DNA of 17,529 bases from Gammaproteobacteria bacterium. GTDB taxonomy: Bacteria; Pseudomonadota; Gammaproteobacteria; Pseudomonadales; Azotimanducaceae. The position numbers and the translations under genes were made by a program. The stretch lies in the NCBI GenBank assembly GCA_003476445.1, contig DMUF01000254.1, positions 2,176 through 19,704 of the forward strand, written 5' to 3'. Position 1 is the first letter of the stretch; every line of letters begins with the position of its first letter. Below are positions 8,452 to 14,482 of this stretch, in pieces. The notes beneath the pieces were generated by a model. That model saw nothing but the letters and a program-made list of their open reading frames with translations. It was not told the DNA's origin and searched no databases.

Positions 8452-8540
8452 CGTGACCTCCAAGCGCACGCCTCACCATGAACCTTCATCGTTGGTCGTT
8501 CAAGCAGTTCAGCGCTCGTGCCCGCGCCGTCGCTCCCGTG

Positions 8541-8552
8541 AGTCTCGAGACT
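8541..8552. promoter_or_regulatory. 12-base perfect palindrome upstream of the metallophosphoesterase gene
   Basis: AGTCTCGAGACT is a perfect 12-base palindrome ending 15 bases before the ATG at 8568, in the 116-base gap between two divergent genes. Its position fits an operator or a small hairpin over the ribosome-binding region, but no regulator is encoded nearby and I cannot assign a function. Chance occurrence in such DNA is possible. Confidence 0.25.
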
Positions 8553-8567
8553 TCATTCGAGTAACCC

Positions 8568-9722
8568 ATGTCTGACATCAATCCCGTTCCTGGTCCTGCA
8601 ACGATCATTCCGCCGTCGCGCTGGCGCCGCACCGGGCGCCTCCTCCTGCCTGCCCTGGTGGTCAGCGTGGTCTATTTTCTGTTCATCGGTTATCCGCCGC
8701 TACGCCTGCTTGCGCTTGTTCAGTCGGGCGCACAGGGCGCCGATTGGCAGCCCGGCACGCTTATCCTGCTCACGGTTTTGGTACTGCCGATCCTGCTGCG
8801 TCTTGCCGCCGAGTGGCTGCCCGGAGCGGCAGGTCGGACGCTGGCTGCGGCCGTGATGACCTGGTTTGGCATTGCCTTCGTCGCCTTCTTGCCGGTGGCA
8901 GGTTTTGATCTCATCGATACGGTGGCGAGCGTCGTGGCGGTACCCCTGCCGCGTCCGCTGAGCGGATGGGTCCTGCTCGCCATCGTGCTGCTGCTTACCG
9001 TGGTTGGGCTTGTGAACGCGCAGCGGCTCGTCGTGCGTGAGATCGAGGTGGCGGTGCCTGTCGAGCTCTCCGCGCAGGTCGGTGGTACCAGGCTCGTGCA
9101 GGTCAGCGACGTTCACGTGGGGTCCCGCAGCGGGCGTTTTCTCGACCGTATCGTTCATCGCGTCAATGCGCTCCCGGCCGATGTGGTGCTCATCACCGGC
9201 GATCTGGTGGATTTCGCGAACGTGGCGCAGGAAGAGCTTGCGAGCCTGGCCCGGCTGCGCGCGCCGGTGTTCTTCGCGATCGGCAATCACGAACGCTATG
9301 TGGATCTCGAGGCGATCTGCACGCGTCTCACGAATCTTGGCGTGCGCGTGCTGCGTAACGCCGCCGTCGAGTACGGCGCGCTGCAGATCATCGGCATTGA
9401 TGACGCAGATCCGCGCACCCAGGTCGGACGTGTTCTGCCGTATCTGATGCCGGATCCGCAACGCTATCGCGTGCTCATGTATCACCGGCCTGATGGCGCG
9501 CAGGATGCGGCGGACTGGGGGGTTCATCTCATGCTGTGTGGCCACACGCACAATGGCCAGATCGTGCCGTTCCAGCTGCTGGTCCGCCGCGTCTTCCCGC
9601 GCATCTGCGGAGTTTATCGTCTGGGGCCGCTGACTCTTCACGTATCGCCCGGAACCGGCACCTGGGGGCCCGTTCTGCGCCTTGGGTCGCGGTGCGAGAT
9701 CACCCGCATTACCCTTGTCTGA
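8568..9722 (+). CDS. Membrane-anchored calcineurin-like metallophosphoesterase (YkuE/YaeI-like)
   Basis: The 384-residue protein joins an N-terminal membrane part to a binuclear-metal phosphoesterase. Four hydrophobic segments are visible at about residues 24-42, 64-80, 92-110 and 132-150. The catalytic domain begins near 165 and holds the complete metal ligand set in order: SDVHVG (Asp181, His183), ITGDLVD (Asp212), IGNHERY (Asn240, His241), MYHRPDG (His306) and CGHTHNGQ (His326, His328). The ending HVSPGTGTWGPVLRLGSRCEI is typical of the YkuE/YaeI branch, whose members act on phosphodiesters, probably at the envelope; in Chlamydia a related enzyme (LpxG) hydrolyses UDP-2,3-diacylglucosamine. 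The substrate here is unknown. It is divergent from ogt and leads a three-gene + strand cluster, with 96 bases to the next start. Confidence 0.9.
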   Translation: MSDINPVPGPATIIPPSRWRRTGRLLLPALVVSVVYFLFIGYPPLRLLALVQSGAQGADWQPGTLILLTVLVLPILLRLAAEWLPGAAGRTLAAAVMTWFGIAFVAFLPVAGFDLIDTVASVVAVPLPRPLSGWVLLAIVLLLTVVGLVNAQRLVVREIEVAVPVELSAQVGGTRLVQVSDVHVGSRSGRFLDRIVHRVNALPADVVLITGDLVDFANVAQEELASLARLRAPVFFAIGNHERYVDLEAICTRLTNLGVRVLRNAAVEYGALQIIGIDDADPRTQVGRVLPYLMPDPQRYRVLMYHRPDGAQDAADWGVHLMLCGHTHNGQIVPFQLLVRRVFPRICGVYRLGPLTLHVSPGTGTWGPVLRLGSRCEITRITLV

Positions 9723-9818
9723 CGTGGGGTGGTCTGTTGTCATGTCGGCTTGATGCCCGCGCTCACGCCATCGCGAAGTCTGGCATCGTCCGAACCCCAT
9801 CTGCAGGAGCCCGCCGCC

Positions 9819-10508
9819 ATGTCCACGCCGCTGTCCGACGCCCTCATCATCGAACAGATCGAAATCGGGCCGATGCAGAATTTCACCTATGTCATCGGTT
9901 CGCGGGAGACCCGTGAGGTCGTCGTCGTCGACCCGGCCTGGGATATCGATGGCATCGTCAACCACCTCGCTGAGCGCGACTATCGCCTGACGGGCGCACT
10001 GATCACGCACTACCACCCGGACCACTGTGGCGGCAGTTTCGGCGGACACGTGGTGGAAGGGGTGGCCGCGCTCATCGGTCGATTGCCATGCCCGGTGTAT
10101 GTCAACGAGCACGAGGCCGACGGCGTGCGCAAGGTCACGGGGTTGTCCGAGTCCGATCTGGTGCGGGTCAGCTCCGGTCATCGGGTAGAAGTCGGCGAGG
10201 TCTGTGTGGAATGCCTGCACACGCCCGGGCACACACCGGGTTCCCAGTGTTTCCGCGTCCATAACACGTTGGTTTCAGGCGATACCCTGTTCATCAACGG
10301 TTGTGGCCGGGTGGATCTGCCCGGGTCGAACTCCGAGCAGATGTTTGAAAGCCTGCGCAAGTTGCGCGACCTGCCGGAGGACACTCTGCTGCTGCCGGGA
10401 CACAACTACGGCCATGTGCCGAATGCCACCTTCGCAGAGACCAAGCGGCACAACGCCTACCTGCGCATCAACGATCTCGCAACCTGGCGCATGTTCATGG
10501 GGGACTGA
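9819..10508 (+). CDS. MBL-fold metallo-hydrolase, glyoxalase II/persulfide dioxygenase-like
   Basis: This 229-residue protein has the complete metallo-beta-lactamase-fold metal site: THYHPDH (His64, His66, Asp68, His69), TPGHTPGS (His138), SGDTLF (Asp155) and PGHNYG (His195). The sequence around INGCGRVDLPGS resembles both hydroxyacylglutathione hydrolases (GloB) and ETHE1-like persulfide dioxygenases, so a glutathione thioester or persulfide substrate is plausible but not proven. A segment between the metal motif and PVYVNEHEADG (about 71-92) looks longer than in compact glyoxalases. I place the start at the ATG at 9819, which has AGGAG nine bases upstream and begins just before the first strand; an upstream GTG-type extension to 9729 is less likely. 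The gene ends two bases before the crotonase start, so the two are very probably co-transcribed. Confidence 0.88.
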   Translation: MSTPLSDALIIEQIEIGPMQNFTYVIGSRETREVVVVDPAWDIDGIVNHLAERDYRLTGALITHYHPDHCGGSFGGHVVEGVAALIGRLPCPVYVNEHEADGVRKVTGLSESDLVRVSSGHRVEVGEVCVECLHTPGHTPGSQCFRVHNTLVSGDTLFINGCGRVDLPGSNSEQMFESLRKLRDLPEDTLLLPGHNYGHVPNATFAETKRHNAYLRINDLATWRMFMGD

Positions 10509-10510
10509 CA

Positions 10511-11362
10511 ATGGATAGCGGCACTTTCAGCGGGTTCTCGGTCAGCTTGAGCGACGCGGGGGTCGCGTGGATTCGCTTCAACACGCCGGAACGACTCAAC
10601 GGCATGGCCGTCGCGATGAAACGCGACCTGATCGAGGCGCTCGCTCAGGCGCAAATGGATAACGCGGTGCGCGTCATCGTCTTTACCGGCAGCGGGCGGG
10701 CATTCTCGGCGGGGGATGACCTGACCGCCTACAAGGATGCGCAGCTGGGCGGAACGGCGCTCGTGCCTCCCATTCCGCCGGGCCACGACAATGCGCTCGG
10801 CACCTACAACGGGCTCCGGGTCATCTCGCAGCAGCTCAATACCGCGGTGCGCAGCCTGGACAAGCTCACCATCGCGGCCATCAACGGCGTGGCCATCCAG
10901 ACTGGATTTTCCCTGGCCCTCGCCTGCGACTTCCGCATCGCAGCAGCCGGCGTGCGTCTTGGTAGTGCCACCCTGCGCTTCGGCCTGCTGCCCGACGAAG
11001 GCGGACAATATCTTCTCGTCCAGCACCTGGGGCTCGCGCGCGCCCTGGATTTTCTCATGCGCAAGCGCATCGTCACTGCCGAAGAGGCGCTGGCGCTGGG
11101 GCTCGTGCATGAGGTGGTCGCGCCGCACGATCTCGAGAGCGCGGCAGACGCGCTCGCCCTCGAGTTTGCGACCGGGCCGCAGGTGGCCATGCGTATGCTG
11201 AAGCGCTCGGTGTACAGCGCGGCTGATCAGACCTGGGCCGCGGCACTCGAGGACATCGCCGCGCGCACGGCGATCACGGACCATCACCCGGATACCCGTG
11301 AGGGAGTTGCGGCATTCCGCGAGAAGCGTGCCCCGCGTTTCAACGCGTGGCTCGAACGCTGA
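10511..11362 (+). CDS. Enoyl-CoA hydratase/isomerase (crotonase) family protein with non-canonical active site
   Basis: The 283-residue protein has the crotonase fold signature: FNTPERLNGM near the N-terminus, the CoA/oxyanion segment GRAFSAGDDL (about 63-71), IAAINGVAIQTGFSLALACD (about 121-140), GLLPDEGGQYLL (158-169) and the C-terminal ALGLVHEVV helix region. Where mitochondrial enoyl-CoA hydratase has Glu144 and Glu164, this protein has Ser134 and Thr154, so ordinary hydration is unlikely. Asp162 in LPDEGG is at the place of the catalytic acid in PaaG-like isomerases, which suggests an acyl-CoA isomerase or other reaction (inference). There is also an extra loop rich in Pro/Gly at about 78-100. 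It starts 2 bases after the MBL gene and ends 7 bases before a strong hairpin, so it is the last gene of its cluster. Confidence 0.88.
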   Translation: MDSGTFSGFSVSLSDAGVAWIRFNTPERLNGMAVAMKRDLIEALAQAQMDNAVRVIVFTGSGRAFSAGDDLTAYKDAQLGGTALVPPIPPGHDNALGTYNGLRVISQQLNTAVRSLDKLTIAAINGVAIQTGFSLALACDFRIAAAGVRLGSATLRFGLLPDEGGQYLLVQHLGLARALDFLMRKRIVTAEEALALGLVHEVVAPHDLESAADALALEFATGPQVAMRMLKRSVYSAADQTWAAALEDIAARTAITDHHPDTREGVAAFREKRAPRFNAWLER

Positions 11363-11369
11363 GCCAGGT

Positions 11370-11397
11370 GCCGCGGGTCGCTTGAGCGGCCCGCGGC
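11370..11397. terminator. Strong hairpin between convergent crotonase and mdh genes
   Basis: A 12-pair stem (one G-T wobble) closes on the four-base loop TTGA, beginning GCCGCGGG and ending CCCGCGGC. It starts 8 bases after the crotonase stop and lies 13 bases beyond the mdh stop, so it could end or stabilise both transcripts. There is no T-tract on either strand, so it is not a classic intrinsic terminator; it may block 3' exonucleases after Rho-dependent release. Confidence 0.6.
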
Positions 11398-11409
11398 TGT
11401 TGGCATGCT

Positions 11410-12387
11410 TCAGCTCGGCAGGAGGTGAGCGACCGCGTCGCGCTCTTCGCAGAGCTCGGTCTCGGTGGCGGTCATCTTCTCGCGGCTGAAAGCGCTGATG
11501 TCGCGCCCCTGAACGATGCTCCAGTCGCCGCCCTGACAGGTGACGGGGAAGGAGTAAATCAGCCCCTTCTGGATGCCGTAGCTGCCGTCGGAATAGACGC
11601 CCATGCTGACGACGCCCTTGCTGCCGAGGGCCCAGTCGCGCATGTGATCGATAGCCGCATTGGCAGCCGATGCCGCGCTCGACGCGCCGCGAGCCTTGAT
11701 GATGGCCGCGCCGCGCTGCTGCACTTCAGGGATGAAGGTGCCGCGGTACCAGCTTTCGTCGACGAGCCCGGTGGCGGCCTTGCCGTGAACCGTCGCGGCA
11801 GAGATGTCCGGATACTGGGTCGCCGAATGGTTGCCCCAGATGCACAGCCCGGCGACGTCGTTGACCGTTGCGCCGACCTTCTGCGCGAGCTGGGCCACGC
11901 CCCGGTTGTGGTCGAGACGGGTCATGGCGGTGAACTGGCGCGGATTGAGATCGGGCGCGTTGCGCTGGGCGATCAGCGAATTGGTATTGGCCGGATTGCC
12001 GACCACCAGCACTTTGACCTGGCGCGAGGCGTGGTCGTTCAGCGCCTTGCCCTGGACCGAGAAGATTGCCGCGTTGGCTTCGATCAGGTCCTTGCGCTCC
12101 ATACCGGGGCCGCGCGGTCGGGAACCCACCAGCAGCGCGTAATCGGTATCGCGGAAAGCGACGTTCGCATCGTCGGTCTGAACGATGCCGCGCAGCAGCG
12201 GGAATGCGCAGTCATCAAGCTCCATGGCCACGCCGTTCAGGGCGCCGAGGGCCGGGGTGATCTCGAGAAGCTGCAGGATCACGGGCTGATCCTTGCCGAG
12301 CATGTCGCCCGAGGCGATGCGGAAGAGCAGCGCGTATCCAATCTGTCCGGCAGCGCCGGTCACCGTCACGCGTACGGGATTTTTCAT
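11410..12387 (-). CDS. mdh: Malate dehydrogenase (NAD-dependent, 325-residue type)
   Basis: This enzyme interconverts malate and oxaloacetate in the TCA cycle. The dinucleotide loop is TGAAGQIGYALL (Gly11, Gly14, Gly17), and Glu42 at the end of the second strand indicates NAD rather than NADP. Substrate arginines are Arg92 and Arg98 in SRPRGPGMERKDL, Asn131 lies in GNPANTN, and the catalytic pair is Asp159/Arg162 in MTRLDHNRG with His187 in WGNHSATQYPD. Length and motifs fit the group of malate dehydrogenases related to the eukaryotic cytosolic enzyme and used by many beta- and gammaproteobacteria. GGAG precedes the ATG by eight bases. It is transcribed toward, and ends close to, the shared hairpin at 11370-11397. 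A candidate promoter lies about 40 bases upstream of the start. Confidence 0.97.
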   Translation of the reverse strand: MKNPVRVTVTGAAGQIGYALLFRIASGDMLGKDQPVILQLLEITPALGALNGVAMELDDCAFPLLRGIVQTDDANVAFRDTDYALLVGSRPRGPGMERKDLIEANAAIFSVQGKALNDHASRQVKVLVVGNPANTNSLIAQRNAPDLNPRQFTAMTRLDHNRGVAQLAQKVGATVNDVAGLCIWGNHSATQYPDISAATVHGKAATGLVDESWYRGTFIPEVQQRGAAIIKARGASSAASAANAAIDHMRDWALGSKGVVSMGVYSDGSYGIQKGLIYSFPVTCQGGDWSIVQGRDISAFSREKMTATETELCEERDAVAHLLPS

Positions 12388-12426
12388 GAGGCGATCTCCG
12401 TTGATCCAAGGGGGCGACGGGCGCGG

Positions 12427-12432
12427 ATTGTA
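12427..12432 (-). promoter_or_regulatory. Candidate -10 box for mdh
   Basis: On the - strand this reads TACAAT, five of six matches to the sigma-70 -10 consensus, in a locally AT-richer patch (GATTCCCTACAAT) 39 bases before the mdh ATG. No good -35 element is seen at 16-18 bases, so the call rests mainly on the -10 match and position. Confidence 0.35.
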
Positions 12433-12540
12433 GGGAATCTTCCGCAGCGGCGCACGTCCGCAGCCCTTGTGCGCTTCGCGTGGCGACCGGGCTCAGGGCG
12501 TACTCGCGTCGCTGCCTGCTCGGGTCATTGCATACTCGGG

Positions 12541-12981
12541 TTACTGCGTCCGGTATTCCCGGAACCAGTGGCCGCTGGACTGCATGACCAGAACGTCGTG
12601 GATCCAGGGGATCACCCGGTCCGGCAGCGCGCGGGGTTCGAACCAATCGCCGTGGTCAAAGAGCTCGGGCTCAGCACAGTGCGGCTCGCCCGACCATCCG
12701 CCGCGCTCATGGCGCGCTTCGAAGACAAAGTTGATGCCTTGCTGTGGTCCGGAGTGATACGGCAGGGCGCATACGGGCTGCGCGTCCGCGAGCGCGGTGC
12801 CGGTTTCCTCGCGGCATTCGCGCAGCACGGCCTCGCGCACGGACTCTCCCGCGTGCTGATGCCCGCCGGGGAGTGCGAAGAAGCCGTCCAGGAAGCCGGT
12901 CCGGGCACGCCGCAGCAGGAACAGGCGATTCTCGCGCCACAGCATGAGGTGTACGACAACGGGAAATCGGTCTCGCTCCAT
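12541..12981 (-). CDS. Nudix hydrolase family protein
   Basis: The 146-residue protein carries a complete Nudix box, G40-x5-E46-x7-REcrEEtGt (residues 40-62), with the metal-binding glutamates Glu55, Glu58 and Glu59. It follows the conserved strand FFALPGG. Nudix enzymes cleave nucleoside diphosphates linked to another moiety; the small single-domain form with VVVHLMLWRENRLFLLRRA at the front resembles MutT/ADP-ribose-type members, but the substrate cannot be told from sequence. The frame stays open far upstream, but I place the start at the ATG at 12979-12981 because AAGGAG lies five bases upstream and homologues begin just before this first strand. It is divergent from the DUF1214 gene with 75 bases between starts, and 153 bases separate its stop from the mdh start. 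Confidence 0.9.
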   Translation of the reverse strand: MERDRFPVVVHLMLWRENRLFLLRRARTGFLDGFFALPGGHQHAGESVREAVLRECREETGTALADAQPVCALPYHSGPQQGINFVFEARHERGGWSGEPHCAEPELFDHGDWFEPRALPDRVIPWIHDVLVMQSSGHWFREYRTQ

Positions 12982-12990
12982 GACGTCTCC

Positions 12991-13019
12991 TTGGCAGCCT
13001 GACTTCGCCCTGCGAGACT
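12991..13019 (+). promoter_or_regulatory. Candidate sigma-70 promoter for the DUF1214/DUF1254 pair
   Basis: TTGGCA (five of six matches to the -35 consensus) is followed after exactly 17 bases by GAGACT, a weak -10 (three of six). This would start a transcript about 30 bases before the ATG at 13057. The -35 overlaps the region just upstream of the Nudix ribosome-binding site on the other strand. The weak -10 keeps this tentative. Confidence 0.3.
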
Positions 13020-13056
13020 GTGCGCAGTGGCAGGTAGCCTGCAAGAGGGAAGCGAC

Positions 13057-13644
13057 ATGACCCTGCGATTCCTTGGCAGCGCCGTCTTGATGGGGCTCGT
13101 GCTCGGGGTTGGCGCCGCAGTGCTGATCGTCGGGCGGCTCGCAACGTTCAGTGATAGCAGCTACTCGGGATGGCACGGCAACGAACTGGCGGGGCAGGCT
13201 GCGGCCGACATCTATACGCGCGCGGCCATAGCGCGGACCGGGCTCCTCGCGCTGACCCGGGAAGAAACGCTCTATTTCACCCGCTATGCCGATGCTGACG
13301 GCGTCGCTCTTAATGAGCGCTGTTCCTACCTGCTCGAAGGCACCGATCCGCCCGCGCGCTGGTGGTCCGTAACGCTGTACGCGGCGGACAACTACCTCGC
13401 GCGGAATGGCGATGGCGCTGCGTCCATGGACCAGACGCGTGTGGTGCGGGCGGAAGGCGGTCGATTCCGGATTTGGGTGGCCGCGGCGGCAGACCGCGAG
13501 CCGAACTGGATCTCGTCGCGCAACGCGGGCGATTTCTCCCTGACACTCAGACTGTATAACCCCGAGCCGGGGTTGCTCGAGGATGTCCACTCACTGCGGC
13601 CGCCGGTTATACGCACCGTGAGCTGCGCGGCAGGTGAGGCATGA
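13057..13644 (+). CDS. Membrane-anchored DUF1214 domain protein
   Basis: This 195-residue protein begins with a hydrophobic anchor (about residues 5-26, LGSAVLMGLVLGVGAAVLIV) that could be an uncleaved signal-anchor, leaving the rest in the periplasm. The DUF1214 pattern is clear in the second half: RWWSVTLYAADNYLARNGDG, then GRFRIWVA, the NWISS motif, FSLTLRLYNPEPGLLED and the closing RPPVIRTV. The biochemical role of the domain is not established. I set the start at ATG 13057, with AGAGGGAA six to thirteen bases upstream; the frame extends ten codons further to a GTG at 13027 without a better site. The stop TGA overlaps the next gene's ATG, so the two genes are coupled. It is divergent from the Nudix gene. 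Confidence 0.8.
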   Translation: MTLRFLGSAVLMGLVLGVGAAVLIVGRLATFSDSSYSGWHGNELAGQAAADIYTRAAIARTGLLALTREETLYFTRYADADGVALNERCSYLLEGTDPPARWWSVTLYAADNYLARNGDGAASMDQTRVVRAEGGRFRIWVAAAADREPNWISSRNAGDFSLTLRLYNPEPGLLEDVHSLRPPVIRTVSCAAGEA

Positions 13645-14162
13645 GCGGCGTCACTCGCTGGCTCCTGTTGACGATGGCCTTCGCGGCGATCGCGCACCTC
13701 GGCTCCGTTTGGGCGGCGCCCTATCTGCTTATGCGCGTGGCGACGGAGCGGCTGCAGATGGGGGGCGAGGTACGGGTCAACACCATGCAGCAGCCGGACC
13801 GGGTCACCGAAGCCGCTCGCGCGGTCGTGCGCCCATCGCCGGACCTTGCCTACTCCATTTGCACCTTTGATCTGTCCCAAGGACCGCTGCACCTGCGCGC
13901 TGCTGCGTGGGATGACTACATGTCGCTTTCGGTCTTTGCCGCGAATTCCGACGTCGTGTTCGTGCGCAACGACCGGCAGTCCGCCGGAGCGATCGAGATC
14001 ACCCTCGCGCTCGACGGACAACGGGCTCCGGAGGGCCGTGAAGTGGTGATCTCCCCATCGCAGACGGGTATTGCACTGGTGCGACGGCTCGCACCGGACC
14101 AGGCGCGATTCAACGCGGCAACCGTCGCTGCGGCCGGAGATATCTGCGCGCCGGCGAGCTAG
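13641..14162 (+). CDS. Membrane-anchored DUF1254 domain protein
   Basis: The 173-residue product has one N-terminal hydrophobic segment (about residues 6-26) followed by a periplasmic-type domain that matches the DUF1254 pattern: APYLLMRVATERL, a conserved ...VVRPSPDLAYSICTFDLSQGPLHLRA... stretch around 62-87, then the YMSLSVFAANSDVVFVRND strand region and a C-terminal SQTGIALVRRL. DUF1254 usually occurs next to or fused with DUF1214, so the ATGA-coupled neighbour strongly supports the identification. The two probably form one envelope complex; that is inference. Function is unknown. No gene follows on the same strand for 320 bases. Confidence 0.78.
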   Translation: MSGVTRWLLLTMAFAAIAHLGSVWAAPYLLMRVATERLQMGGEVRVNTMQQPDRVTEAARAVVRPSPDLAYSICTFDLSQGPLHLRAAAWDDYMSLSVFAANSDVVFVRNDRQSAGAIEITLALDGQRAPEGREVVISPSQTGIALVRRLAPDQARFNAATVAAAGDICAPAS

Positions 14163-14482
14163 CGCGCGTTCCAAGGGCGGGGTTGGTCAGAGCTCTTGAT
14201 TCACCCCGGGCTTTCTGAGATTGTTCGTCGTTCGCGCGCGCGCCGCGTTGTCCGCCGTAGAAAAACGCATCGTTTTCAGCGGGTTGGATACCAGGTCGGT
14301 GCCCGGGAGCACTCCCAAGCTGCCTCCAGGCGTAACCGCTGCATAGCAACGGTCGCGTCGGGCTGCCTGATGGTCGCGCGAATAGCGAATCAGTCGCGAC
14401 CATGTGGCTGGCGGGTCGTGCGCCGTCGGCTTCGCAGGGTGGTCCGGCCGCGGACTGCAAAGCACTCGATCGAGAACAGCAG
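14163..14482. other. 320-base intergenic leader before gltB
   Basis: No convincing gene is seen here on either strand; short open frames have no ribosome-binding sites or recognisable content. A possible weak terminator for the DUF1254 transcript is the CGGGGT/ACCCCG stem (14178-14208, 19-base loop containing the palindrome AGAGCTCT) followed by a CTTTCT stretch. An imperfect inverted repeat GAAAAACG/CGTTTTC follows near 14260-14278. Further on is the GGTCGCG cluster described separately. I find no strong sigma-70 promoter; TTGATT-17 bases-GATTGT at about 14196 is a poor match. Confidence 0.5.
14351..14403. repeat. GGTCGCG repeat cluster with a 9-base inverted repeat upstream of gltB
   Basis: The word GGTCGCG occurs at 14351-14357 and 14372-14378, and its complement CGCGACC at 14395-14401. 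The second and third extend to a perfect 9-base inverted repeat, ATGGTCGCG (14370-14378) and CGCGACCAT (14395-14403), with a 16-base spacer. The copies are 21 and 23 bases apart, about two helical turns, which suits dimeric regulator binding. It lies 79 bases before the gltB ATG. It could equally act as an RNA stem in the leader. Confidence 0.4.

Noticed and set aside
8498..8503. TTGAAC on the - strand as a -35 box for ogt
   Set aside because: The matching -10 at 17 bases (CATGGT) is too poor to support a promoter call.
9729..9818. 30-codon N-terminal extension of the MBL protein
   Set aside because: The ATG at 9819 has AGGAG upstream and starts at the usual distance from the first strand; the extension has no conserved content.
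11425..13002. 525-codon open frame on the + strand
   Set aside because: It runs antisense through both mdh and the Nudix gene and across the gap between them; no domain is visible and both opposite genes are certain.
13029..13043. GCAGG/CCTGC small inverted repeat before the DUF1214 gene
   Set aside because: Five-base arms with a three-base loop are expected by chance in this composition.
12982..13590. N-terminal extension of the Nudix frame on the - strand
   Set aside because: The frame stays open another 203 codons, but this part is antisense to the DUF1214 gene, and the ATG at 12981 has a good ribosome-binding site and the normal family start.
14163..14482. Possible tRNA, small RNA or short gene in the gltB leader
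   Set aside because: No tRNA T-loop or cloverleaf pattern was found, and the short open frames on both strands lack ribosome-binding sites and recognisable sequence.
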